Below, piece by piece: positions 1 through 6,255 of a stretch of DNA of 6,597 bases. The notes below the pieces were generated by a model, which was not told the DNA's origin, did no database searches, and saw nothing but the letters and a program-made list of their open reading frames with translations. The position numbers were made by a program, and so were the translations under genes. The stretch covers positions 1-6,597 of the forward strand of contig CAYLRE010000274.1 in assembly GCA_964385715.1 (NCBI GenBank), given 5' to 3'. The DNA comes from MB-PLM-2 sp964385715. GTDB taxonomy: Bacteria; Planctomycetota; Planctomycetia; Pirellulales; UBA7805. Each line of letters starts with the position of its first letter. Position 1 is the first letter of the stretch.

Positions 1-611
1 GCTTTCGGCGCGGCTTCAACTTGAACACGTGGCTGGAACAGTCAGGCTATCTCCGACTGTCAACGAAGGGGCGGCGCAAGAAGGTTGAAAAACAAAGCGG
101 TGTCGACTGGTCTAGGACGCGCGCCTACGGCCTGGGAATGAATGCCCTCTACGTAAATATGCAGGGGCGTGAGAAGTATGGAACCGTCGAACGCAAAGCA
201 GCCAACGGCCTGCTGGAGAACATCCGAGAAGAACTATTGAAGGTTCGAGACGAGGACGGAACGGCCGTCATCGAACGAGTCGATCTCGTCGAAGAGATCT
301 ACCCTGGTGCGGACCGCAATCTGGCGCCCGACATGTTCATCGGCTATAATGACGGCTATCGAGCGAGCTGGGACACCATCCTCGGGGATATGCCGCGTAC
401 ATTACTCCAAGACAACATGGATCGTTGGAGCGGAACGCACCTGATCGCGGCCGAACAGGTGCCCGGCATGCTCTTTACCAGTCGGCCGGTACTCGTCGAC
501 GACGCTTCCATTTCGGACATCGCCCCCTCAATCCTCGATCTATTTGGAATCGACACACCAAGGCAAATGACGGGCAAGTCGCTATTCACCTCGCCCGAAA
601 AACCTGCTTAG
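1..611 (+). CDS. Alkaline phosphatase superfamily phosphodiesterase / nucleotide pyrophosphatase-like protein, C-terminal part (5' truncated)
   Basis: The reading frame is open from base 3 to the TAG at 609-611, so about 202 C-terminal residues are visible and the true start lies outside the window; the TTG at 21 is only an internal codon. The fragment reads FRRGFNLNTWL, then VDWSRTRAYGLGMNALYVNM (fragment residues about 34-53), then WSGTH followed by VPGMLFTSRP, and ends with SILDLFGIDTPRQMTGKSL. This order is typical of the C-terminal half of type I phosphodiesterase / nucleotide pyrophosphatase-like members of the alkaline phosphatase superfamily. The His of SGTH (about residue 146 of the fragment) sits where the family has a metal-binding His. 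The N-terminal metal ligands and the Thr/Ser nucleophile would lie upstream and cannot be checked. Substrate is unknown; related enzymes hydrolyse phosphodiesters or phosphomonoesters. It is followed after 53 bases by a same-strand small gene, suggesting an operon. A sulfatase is less likely. Confidence 0.85.
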   Translation, partial: FRRGFNLNTWLEQSGYLRLSTKGRRKKVEKQSGVDWSRTRAYGLGMNALYVNMQGREKYGTVERKAANGLLENIREELLKVRDEDGTAVIERVDLVEEIYPGADRNLAPDMFIGYNDGYRASWDTILGDMPRTLLQDNMDRWSGTHLIAAEQVPGMLFTSRPVLVDDASISDIAPSILDLFGIDTPRQMTGKSLFTSPEKPA

Positions 612-664
612 GGCAGGCTCCTTTTCGTTACGTATCCTACACACCAGACACTGGGTTAACCGCC

Positions 665-865
665 GTGGTATTTTCCTCTAAAAAATCGGTCAAAATCGAC
701 AAGCCGCTATACGAGCAACTCGCCGCCGCAGCTGAGAAACAAGGTTATTCGTCTGTCGACGAGTTGATCGAGAACGTGCTACGCAAAGAAGTAGCCGGCT
801 CCGACGTCGATCTCGAACAACAACAGGCTGAAGAACAGCTCCGTGGACTTGGGTACATCGAGTAA
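665..865 (+). CDS. Small ribbon-helix-helix-like protein, 66 aa
   Basis: I chose the GTG at 665 because the protein sense begins there: a lysine-rich strand (SKKSVKIDKPLYEQL), a helix through AAAAEKQGYSS, a second helix VDELIENVLRKEV, then a Glu/Gln-rich tail ending EEQLRGLGYIE. The frame stays open upstream to 425, but that part overlaps the phosphodiesterase gene in another frame and has no recognisable family character. Strand-helix-helix with a GYSS turn resembles CopG/Arc ribbon-helix-helix proteins, which dimerise and usually bind DNA, though no DNA-binding role is shown here. The tail is unusual for that fold. No good Shine-Dalgarno sequence precedes the GTG. The stop lies 3 bases before the next ATG, so it is very likely co-translated with the membrane protein. 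Function unknown. Confidence 0.7.
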   Translation: MVFSSKKSVKIDKPLYEQLAAAAEKQGYSSVDELIENVLRKEVAGSDVDLEQQQAEEQLRGLGYIE

Positions 866-868
866 CCG

Positions 869-1780
869 ATGAATTCGTTGAACGCGGCACTGACCTCGAT
901 CACCGACGCCTTTTTTTCGGCATTCGCCAGCTGGCCTCCAGCGTTGGTGCTGATCATCGTGTCCGCTCTACTGGGCGTCGTGATGGCCGTAGCGTTCCGC
1001 TTTACGTCGCAACAAAAGAAGCTGAAACGAGTCGCCGAACTCACACGGGCGCAGGTCCTTGCGATCAAGCTTTTCAAGGATGACCTGCACACGATGTTCA
1101 CTAGCCTCGGTCGACTTTTCAAGTACACCGGCCTGCGGCTTTGGCACTCGCTTCCGCCCATGCTGGTGATGGTGATTCCCTTCACGCTCCTTCTTGTGCA
1201 GATAGCTCGTTGGTACGAGTATCAACCGCTCGCCCCGGAAGATCGTGTCGTCCTGGAAATGGAGATCGCCGAGGGAGCCTGGGAGAGCATCGACGACCTG
1301 AAACTATCTACCTCCGCGGGAATCACCGCCACCAAGCGGCATCGCGAAAAGCGACCGCCACGACTTACCGCCGAAGAACAAGAGAGGCTTCGCAAGGGCT
1401 TTGAAATCCCGGCTCTCGATGAGATCGAAAAGTATATCGTCTCCTGGGAACTTCAGGTCGATGCCAACCCGACGGCTGACGACTCGGTCTTCTGGAAATG
1501 GGGTGATCTCGAAGGCACCAAGAGAATTGCCGCTGCTCCAACGCCACTCACACTTTGTGCCGTCGACCAGCAGAGGGCGGGCGCCGACTGGATCGACCAG
1601 ATTCTGTTTCCCGGTGAACCTGCCTTCGCCAGCGAGACTCACATCAAGAACGTGACGGTCCACTTCGAGCCGCGTGAAACACCCGTCTTGGGCCTCAATG
1701 TACCGTGGTGGCTAACACTACTCGTCGTGTCCATCGTGACGGCACTGCTGGTGCGCCCGCTCGTGGGCGTTCAGTTCTAA
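869..1780 (+). CDS. Three-helix membrane protein of unknown function with a large extracytoplasmic domain
   Basis: The protein has 303 residues, and the ATG lies 3 bases after the preceding stop. Hydrophobic segments are at about 24-45 (PPALVLIIVSALLGVVMA), 95-113 (LPPMLVMVIPFTLLLV) and 278-300 (VPWWLTLLVVSIVTALLV). The stretch 46-93 is rich in Lys/Arg and contains LTRAQVLAIKLFKDD, so by the positive-inside rule it should be cytoplasmic. That places the mostly polar region 114-276 outside the membrane. I recognise the AIKLFKDD type of motif from uncharacterised planctomycete and acidobacterial proteins but cannot name a function. The order helix, basic amphipathic linker, helix, then a later helix recalls Oxa1/EMC3/DUF106 insertase-like proteins; this is a topology argument only, and the large outside domain does not match the small archaeal members. 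It probably acts at the inner membrane together with the phosphodiesterase and the RHH-like protein of the same operon. Confidence 0.8.
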   Translation: MNSLNAALTSITDAFFSAFASWPPALVLIIVSALLGVVMAVAFRFTSQQKKLKRVAELTRAQVLAIKLFKDDLHTMFTSLGRLFKYTGLRLWHSLPPMLVMVIPFTLLLVQIARWYEYQPLAPEDRVVLEMEIAEGAWESIDDLKLSTSAGITATKRHREKRPPRLTAEEQERLRKGFEIPALDEIEKYIVSWELQVDANPTADDSVFWKWGDLEGTKRIAAAPTPLTLCAVDQQRAGADWIDQILFPGEPAFASETHIKNVTVHFEPRETPVLGLNVPWWLTLLVVSIVTALLVRPLVGVQF

Positions 1781-1815
1781 GGCAGGCCGAGGCAAAGCGC
1801 TGGCATGGCTGTCGA

Positions 1816-2799
1816 TTAGTCGAACCCGCGGACGGCGTGCGGTTGATAGGCTGCCTCTAGTTGAGCAATCTCTTCCGTCGACAGTTCCAGGTCGACGGCA
1901 CCAATCGCCGCCTCCAGGTGATCGAGCCTCGTCGCACCAACGATGGGCGAGGTCACCCCTGGTTTTGAGAGTAGCCAAGCAAGTGCAACCTGAGCAGGCT
2001 GGGCACCACGATTGCTTGCCACTTCGCGAACCTGCTCGACGACTTGCCAATCACCGGGGTGATCGTAGAGCCGAGGAGCATAATCGTCGCTCCCGGAACG
2101 GACCGTGGCGGACGCGTCGTCGACCGCCTTGCGTGTCCCAGCCAGTAGGCCACGGGCGAGCGGCGACCATGGCATGACCGCAATCTCTTCCGCTTCGCAC
2201 AGCGGCATCATCTCTCGCTCTTCTTCGCGGTACATGAGATTGTAATGGTTCTGCATGGCCACGAACCGCGACAACCCTCGCGAGTCTGAGTGGGCCAGCG
2301 ACTGTGCGAACTTCCAGGCCGCGGTGCTGCTGGCGCCCAGGTAGCGAACCTTGCCCTGCTGCACCAATAAATCGAGTGCAGCCATCATTTCATCGATGGG
2401 CGTGTGTGGATCGAAGCGATGGACATAATAGAGATCAATCGTCTCGACCCCTAAGCGACGAAGACTGGCCTCGCAACCTTGCTGGATATGTTTTCGTGAA
2501 AGGCCTGACATATTCAGGCCTTCGCCCATCTTATTGAAGACCTTCGTGGCAACAACACATTCTTCAAGATTGGTATACTCACGCAGAGCCCGTCCGGTGA
2601 CCTCTTCACTGACGCCGAGAGAATACATGTCGGCCGTGTCAAAGAAATTGATCCCGGCCTCGACCGCTCGCCGAAAGAAAGGCTTGGCCGCCTCTTCGTC
2701 GAGAACCCACGGTCGCCAAGCGGAATCACCGTAGCTCATGCAGCCGAGACAGAGCCGCGAGACCTTAACGCCTGTCTTTCCAAGATACGTGTACTTCAT
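1816..2799 (-). CDS. Aldo/keto reductase, NADPH-dependent oxidoreductase family
   Basis: The protein has 327 residues from the ATG at 2799. This start gives the usual N-terminus MKYTYLGKTGVKVSRLCLG and has GGAGGT 11 bases upstream; the 13 extra codons to 2838 are less likely. The tetrad of the aldo/keto reductase TIM barrel is complete: Asp54 and Tyr59 in FDTADMYSLG, Lys86 in VVATKVF and His127 in YYVHRFDPHTP. Cofactor-binding elements follow: MPWSPLARGLLAG (about 217-229) and, near the C-terminus, SPIVGATRLDHLEAAI. Length and motifs match soluble monomeric YajO/YdhF-like reductases, which reduce aldehydes, ketones or sugars with NADPH in the cytoplasm. The physiological substrate cannot be read from sequence. 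It is 84 bases downstream of the TPR gene on the same strand and converges on the membrane-protein gene, with only 35 bases between the stop codons and no clear terminator there. Confidence 0.95.
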   Translation of the reverse strand: MKYTYLGKTGVKVSRLCLGCMSYGDSAWRPWVLDEEAAKPFFRRAVEAGINFFDTADMYSLGVSEEVTGRALREYTNLEECVVATKVFNKMGEGLNMSGLSRKHIQQGCEASLRRLGVETIDLYYVHRFDPHTPIDEMMAALDLLVQQGKVRYLGASSTAAWKFAQSLAHSDSRGLSRFVAMQNHYNLMYREEEREMMPLCEAEEIAVMPWSPLARGLLAGTRKAVDDASATVRSGSDDYAPRLYDHPGDWQVVEQVREVASNRGAQPAQVALAWLLSKPGVTSPIVGATRLDHLEAAIGAVDLELSTEEIAQLEAAYQPHAVRGFD

Positions 2800-2810
2800 C
2801 GCTACTCGAC

Positions 2811-2816
2811 ACCTCC
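2811..2816 (-). promoter_or_regulatory. Shine-Dalgarno sequence of the aldo/keto reductase gene
   Basis: The minus strand reads GGAGGT here, 11 bases upstream of the ATG at 2799. It is the clearest ribosome binding site in the window and supports the short start over the upstream ATG at 2838. Other genes here have weak or no such motif. Confidence 0.65.
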
Positions 2817-2883
2817 GTTCGTCCGTTAGCGGCCCCAATTCGCTAAGTCTAGTCGCTTGCTGGACGAAACCCGCGAATTACCC

Positions 2884-4143
2884 CTAGGACCCGCGTCGCT
2901 TCCTGGTTTCCAACCGCACTGCCTCGGCTTCGTCTTCTTTGGCTTTCTCTTCTTCTCCCGCGGCCTTATAGGCCTTTCCACGTGCCCGGAAAGCAACAAT
3001 CGACGGCTTCCGCTCAATCGCCATCGTGAAGTCCTTAATGGCGTTTTCGTGCTGTCCCTTCTTGAGGTACAGGCGACCTCGCTGCAGGTACGTATCAGGA
3101 AGACGCGGCTCTTTTGAAATGGCAAGTGTCAGATCGGCGACTGCTCCCTCCCAATCGCCCGAAGCATCGCGACTTACCGCTCGTTTCAGGTACGCTGCGA
3201 CAAATCCCGGGGCCTTCTCAATCGTTACGCCGAAGTCTCGATTCGCCTCGTCGAATTGTCCTTTAAGGAGCAAGGCCGACCCTCGCTGAAAAATCGCCTG
3301 CAGGTCGTTGGCGTCCAGCTCAATAGCCCGTTCAAGATCGGTTAATGCTCGGTCTGTCTTACCCGTCTTCAACAGTGCGACGCCCCGTTTCCGGTAGGCC
3401 GCCCCGTCGTTGGGCATCAACTTAATAAGCTCTGACAGCTGGGCAATGGCCCTGCCGTCCTGTCCTGCGGCCGTAAAGATATCCGCCAGTTCCTCGTATC
3501 CCTTAGCGCGATCTCCCGGCGCGGCCAACTTGAGATAGGCGGTCGCAGCCGCTGCGGCCTTGTTGAGCTGGCCGGTCTTTTTCAACGCCCGAGCCAGTTC
3601 AAGGCGTATTTCGGCTACGTCCGGCGCGATATCCGACGCCTTCTTTAAGTCCTCGACGGCACCCGCCAAGTTATTCAGCTTGATGCGGCAGTCGGCTCGC
3701 AGCCAGTATGCCACATGATTCGTAGCCTGAACCGCGATAACGCGTTCCAAGTCGCGCAGCGCCAATTGAGGCTGATTGCTGAAGACGTAGGCACGACTGC
3801 GACGCTCGTAGAGTGATGTCGATTCCTGACTTGTCGGCTGCAGCTCTAGGGCAGCTGTGTAGTCCGCGATGGCGTACTCCAGTTGCGTCGGGTCCTCTGT
3901 TGCCAACGCCATGTGGGCGTCTCCACGATTACCATAACCGGCAATCAGATTCGGATAGGCTTCCACAACCTTGGAGAACTCGTCGATCGCCTTCGAGTAG
4001 TCACCGGCCTCCATCGCCTTGAGCCCACGCTTATGCGATTGTTCGGCCCCACCACACCCTAGGCACGGTATTGCCAGCACGCAGGCTAAGACCAAGAGAG
4101 ACCACCTGCCGACACGACCGTCACAGTTAAGTTCAGCTGACAC
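2884..4143 (-). CDS. TPR-repeat protein, putative lipoprotein
   Basis: The protein has 419 residues from a GTG at 4143; the frame is closed by a TGA 24 bases upstream and contains no earlier ATG. Residues 13-30 form a signal peptide: Arg, a hydrophobic run SLLVLACVLAIPCLG, then Cys30. LGC at 28-30 resembles a lipobox, although position -3 is Cys rather than Leu, so lipidation is plausible but not certain. From residue 35 to about 412 the chain is almost entirely tetratricopeptide repeats of 34 residues, about eleven copies, with the typical A/G-A/F-P spacing, e.g. DGAAYRKRGVALLKTGKTDR and, further on, LPDTYLQRGRLYLKKGQ. The end is highly charged (EEEKAKEDEAEAV... RKRR). No catalytic domain is present. 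TPR solenoids bind other proteins, so this is probably a membrane-anchored scaffold or adaptor on the periplasmic side. It lies upstream of the aldo/keto reductase on the same strand; cotranscription is possible but not shown. Confidence 0.9.
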   Translation of the reverse strand: MSAELNCDGRVGRWSLLVLACVLAIPCLGCGGAEQSHKRGLKAMEAGDYSKAIDEFSKVVEAYPNLIAGYGNRGDAHMALATEDPTQLEYAIADYTAALELQPTSQESTSLYERRSRAYVFSNQPQLALRDLERVIAVQATNHVAYWLRADCRIKLNNLAGAVEDLKKASDIAPDVAEIRLELARALKKTGQLNKAAAAATAYLKLAAPGDRAKGYEELADIFTAAGQDGRAIAQLSELIKLMPNDGAAYRKRGVALLKTGKTDRALTDLERAIELDANDLQAIFQRGSALLLKGQFDEANRDFGVTIEKAPGFVAAYLKRAVSRDASGDWEGAVADLTLAISKEPRLPDTYLQRGRLYLKKGQHENAIKDFTMAIERKPSIVAFRARGKAYKAAGEEEKAKEDEAEAVRLETRKRRGS

Positions 4144-4206
4144 TATCAGTTCCCATTTGTTAATTCACAGATTGAGGACCGCAGCCCCGGCAGGGCCACT
4201 ATCCTC

Positions 4207-4234
4207 ATTATAAGGTGCTCCTATGCAGTCGCAA
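4207..4234 (-). promoter_or_regulatory. Candidate sigma70-type promoter for the TPR gene
   Basis: On the minus strand a perfect TATAAT (plus-strand 4207-4212) is preceded by TTGCGA (4229-4234) with a 16-base spacer. Transcription would start near 4200, giving a leader of roughly 55-60 bases before the GTG at 4143. The -10 match is exact and the -35 is partial. Planctomycete promoters are poorly defined, so this is a reasoned guess. Confidence 0.45.
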
Positions 4235-4315
4235 TTGCCAGCCGGCATTTATGGGCCCCGCTCGGAACTCGCCACAACCTTCACGACCGCTACCATCCGC
4301 ATTCGACCCCGGTCG

Positions 4316-4336
4316 CGCGTGCTCTCACAGCACGCG
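4316..4336. other. GC-rich 8-bp perfect inverted repeat in the divergent intergenic region
   Basis: CGCGTGCT (4316-4323) and AGCACGCG (4329-4336) are exact reverse complements around the 5-base loop CTCAC. No T-tract follows on either strand, so an intrinsic terminator is unlikely. It lies between the divergent TPR and formyltransferase genes, about 145 bases before the latter, so it could be a protein-binding palindrome or a leader hairpin. Role unknown. Confidence 0.5.
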
Positions 4337-4381
4337 TGAGATACAACCGCTCAGGGCGGCATGGTACGATGGCATTACTCC

Positions 4382-4415
4382 GTGCTGCAGCGTGGCACTG
4401 CCACATTGCTAGCAC
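4382..4415. other. Nested inverted repeat upstream of the formyltransferase-like gene
   Basis: An inner perfect stem GTGGC/GCCAC (4392-4396 with 4400-4404, loop ACT) sits inside an outer pair GTGCT (4382-4386) and AGCAC (4411-4415). In RNA of the plus strand this could fold as a stem with one internal loop. It may be part of the leader of the gene starting at 4482, but the transcription start is unknown. The stems are short and could be chance in GC-rich DNA. Confidence 0.3.
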
Positions 4416-4481
4416 CACGCAACCGAGTCCCGCTACCGAGCCCAAGTCACTTCGCGAGCCGCCGCTCCGCGTTCCGCCGCC

Positions 4482-5297
4482 ATGCGTACTGTTCTCATTT
4501 GTCACGACGAAGATTCGCTCGACCGCGATGGTCTGGCCCGCTGGATGGCATCCTTCTCTGATCTCGTAGGCATCGTCGTGCTCCAGGAGAAGTCCGACCG
4601 CAAGAAGAAGCGTATCCGCCGCGAGATTGAGCGAGTTGGTTACTTCCGATTCCTCGACGTCATCGCCTTCCGCTTCTACGACCGCCTGATCAACGGCCGC
4701 AAGGACCACGAGTGGGAAGAAGCGACGATGGCCCGGCTGGAGGAAGAATACCCCGACCTACCGGCCGACGTGCCGCGACTCTTCACGCATAGCCCCAATT
4801 CCAAGGAGGCCGAAGAGTTCATTCGCGAGAGCCAGTGCGATATCATGGTCGCCCGCTGTAAGACCATCCTCGCCGAGCGGATCTTCACGCTGCCCAAGTC
4901 CGCCACGCTCGTCATGCACCCGGGCGTCTGCCCCGAGTACCGCAACGCCTATGGCTGCTTTTGGGCACTCGCCTGCGACGACGTCGAGAAGGTCGGCATG
5001 ACCCTGCTGAAGGTCGACGCCGGCGTTGATACCGGCGGCGTCTATGGCTATTACTCCTACGATTACGACGAGGTCGCCGAATCGCAGTCGATCATTCACG
5101 GCCGCGTTACCTACGACAATCTTCCGGTGCTCGCGGAGAAGTTTGCCGAGATCCATGCTGGGACCGCCGAGATGATTGACACCACCGGCCGCCCGTCGGC
5201 CACCTGGGGCCAACCCTGGCTCACCAAATATTTCCGCTGGAAGCGCCAAGCCCGCAAGAGAGCCCGCCATGCAGCAAATGACGCTGCTGTATCATGA
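4482..5297 (+). CDS. Formyltransferase-fold protein (PurN/Fmt/ArnA-like), possibly catalytically altered
   Basis: The protein has 271 residues from the ATG at 4482; there is no clear ribosome binding site. Residues 1-36 (MRTVLICHDE... DLVGIVVL) form a Rossmann-like start. The core 141-188 contains TLVMHPGVCPEYRNAYGCFW and then GMTLLKVDAGVDTGGVY, the signature region of folate-dependent formyltransferases. His146 and Asp183 align with His108 and Asp144 of E. coli PurN with nearly the same spacing (37 versus 36), but the residue two before the His, Asn106 in PurN, is Val144 here. The catalytic triad is therefore incomplete and the reaction is uncertain. Family members move a formyl group from 10-formyltetrahydrofolate to an amine. 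An insertion-like basic and acidic stretch at about 38-95 is not typical of PurN. The end (WLTKYFRWKRQARKRARHAA) is basic. The gene overlaps the deacetylase gene by 29 bases, implying translational coupling and a joint role in amino-sugar or glycan modification. Confidence 0.85.
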   Translation: MRTVLICHDEDSLDRDGLARWMASFSDLVGIVVLQEKSDRKKKRIRREIERVGYFRFLDVIAFRFYDRLINGRKDHEWEEATMARLEEEYPDLPADVPRLFTHSPNSKEAEEFIRESQCDIMVARCKTILAERIFTLPKSATLVMHPGVCPEYRNAYGCFWALACDDVEKVGMTLLKVDAGVDTGGVYGYYSYDYDEVAESQSIIHGRVTYDNLPVLAEKFAEIHAGTAEMIDTTGRPSATWGQPWLTKYFRWKRQARKRARHAANDAAVS

Positions 5298-6060
5298 TGT
5301 GATCGAAGGCGATCGGCACGAAGTGAGTGGGTTCCCCGATCCGGCAGCCCGTCGCTACAAGCTCGACCGGGCCGACTTCGTCCGCCACCTCGACGCCATC
5401 GAGGCCGCCACGAGCCGGGCGCCGATCGCGGTCCATGCGATCGAGAGTGAACCGACTTCTCCCTGCCCCGTCACAATCGGCTTTGACGATGGCGGGGTCA
5501 GTGCCCTGACCATTATCGCGCCCGAGTTTGAGCAGCGTGGCTGGCCGGCCCACTTCTTCATCACGACCGACTACATTGGCACCCCCGGCTTTCTTACCGA
5601 AGATCAGATCCGCGAGCTCCACAGCCGTGGCCACGTGATCGGCTCCCATAGCTGTTCCCACCCCAACCCGATGGCTGGCTGCAGCAGCGAGCAGCTGGCC
5701 GACGAATGGAGCCGCAGCATCGCCCGACTCTCCGAAATCGTGGGAGAGCAAGTCACCGTCGGCTCGATTCCCGGCGGAGCTTACAGCAAGGAGGTGGCTC
5801 GCCAAGCGGCCGCTGCTGGCATCACCTGGCTATTCACTTCGGAACCCACACGCCGGCCCTGGCAGGTTAATGGCTGTACCCTGCTGGGCCGCTTTGGGAT
5901 CGAGATGGAGGATTCGCCAGAAAAGGCCGCCGCCTTCGCCTCCGGTCAATTCTCCACACGGGCCAAAGAGTGGGCCGTCTGGAATACCAAGAAAACGATC
6001 AAGCGCTTGGCCGGCCCTCTCTTCTATAAAATCAGGGCCTGGCAACATCGGAACCAGTAG
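5269..6060 (+). CDS. NodB-type polysaccharide deacetylase (carbohydrate esterase 4 family)
   Basis: The protein has 263 residues from the ATG at 5269, inside the end of the formyltransferase-like gene; a second ATG at 5278 is also possible. AAGAGAG about 8 bases before 5269 may serve as ribosome binding site. The frame continues upstream to 5176, but those residues are Pro/Ala/Arg-rich and lie wholly within the previous gene. The protein begins MTLLYHDV (from residue 4), then gives the NodB motifs in order: IGFDDGG with Asp73/Asp74, GSHSCSHPNP with the metal ligands His127 and His131, and SIPGGAYSKEV (166-176) as motif 3. The family hydrolyses N-acetyl, and in ArnD N-formyl, groups from amino sugars with a divalent metal. 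No signal peptide is seen, so a cytoplasmic or membrane-face role fits better than wall degradation. The C-terminal 230-263 is basic and amphipathic. Exact substrate unknown. Confidence 0.92.
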   Translation: MQQMTLLYHDVIEGDRHEVSGFPDPAARRYKLDRADFVRHLDAIEAATSRAPIAVHAIESEPTSPCPVTIGFDDGGVSALTIIAPEFEQRGWPAHFFITTDYIGTPGFLTEDQIRELHSRGHVIGSHSCSHPNPMAGCSSEQLADEWSRSIARLSEIVGEQVTVGSIPGGAYSKEVARQAAAAGITWLFTSEPTRRPWQVNGCTLLGRFGIEMEDSPEKAAAFASGQFSTRAKEWAVWNTKKTIKRLAGPLFYKIRAWQHRNQ

Positions 6061-6082
6061 CTAACCGGGGCTGCTACGACCG

Positions 6083-6148
6083 TCGGGAGGGCGAAGTCGC
6101 GTACGGCGAACCCGAACGCGATCGGGAGGGCGAAGCTCCTGCTGAGCC
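6083..6148 (+). repeat. Two copies of the planctomycete-type GGGAGGGCGAAG dispersed element
   Basis: TCGGGAGGGCGAAG occurs exactly at 6083-6096 and again at 6122-6135, 39 bases apart. The second copy continues GCTCCTGCTGAGCC, which is the canonical form whose translations read REGEAPAE and, on the other strand, GSAGASPS; the first diverges after the shared part. I associate this element with intergenic DNA of Pirellula/Rhodopirellula-type genomes, from memory. Confidence 0.7.
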
Positions 6149-6191
6149 ATGGCAATTCCCCAAGTGGACTCCCCACTCCGCACGCCTCAGC

Positions 6192-6212
6192 ACTGCTGGA
6201 CTAGCCAGCAGT
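6192..6212. repeat. 8-bp perfect inverted repeat, CACTGCTGG/CCAGCAG family
   Basis: ACTGCTGG (6192-6199) and CCAGCAGT (6205-6212) are exact reverse complements around ACTAG. With the preceding C this resembles a palindromic intergenic element common in planctomycete genomes. It lies between the two clusters of the GGGAGGGC element and may belong to a REP-like family. Confidence 0.6.
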
Positions 6213-6238
6213 CGCACCCGCGGCGCAACAATGTCCCA

Positions 6239-6255
6239 CATTCGTACCACGAATG
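6239..6255. repeat. 7-bp perfect inverted repeat at the edge of the 11-bp array
   Basis: CATTCGT (6239-6245) and ACGAATG (6249-6255) are exact reverse complements around ACC. The last G is also the first base of the first GTTC box of the array at 6255, so the palindrome touches the array directly. It could be a protein binding site or part of the same repeat structure. Confidence 0.5.

Larger units (their letters stand above)
4144..4481. other. Divergent intergenic region, 338 bases
   Basis: This region separates the leftward TPR gene from the rightward formyltransferase-like gene. I see no convincing coding frame in it. It contains the TATAAT-type candidate promoter for the leftward gene and two inverted repeats, listed separately. 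For the rightward gene only a weak -10-like TACGAT at 4365-4370 is visible, without a good -35. No Shine-Dalgarno sequence precedes the ATG at 4482. Confidence 0.6.

Noticed and set aside
425..664. Longer N-terminus for the RHH-like protein
   Set aside because: This part overlaps the phosphodiesterase gene and its translation has no family resemblance. The recognisable strand-helix-helix begins after the GTG at 665.
1781..1815. Bidirectional terminator between the convergent genes
   Set aside because: The 35 bases hold no stem longer than a few base pairs and no T-tract on either strand.
2826..2846. Hairpin TTAGCG/CGCTAA between the TPR and aldo/keto reductase genes as a terminator
   Set aside because: The stem is only 6 bp with a 9-base loop and no T-tract follows on the minus strand.
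5176..5268. Longer N-terminus for the deacetylase
   Set aside because: The 31 extra residues are Pro/Ala/Arg-rich and lie within the preceding gene. The family usually begins close to the LLYHDV motif, which follows the ATG at 5269 directly.
5221..5805. A 194-codon open frame antisense to the deacetylase, and a similar one at 4758-5270 antisense to the formyltransferase-like gene
   Set aside because: Both lie on the opposite strand of genes with intact catalytic motifs and are expected from the GC-rich third codon positions of those genes.
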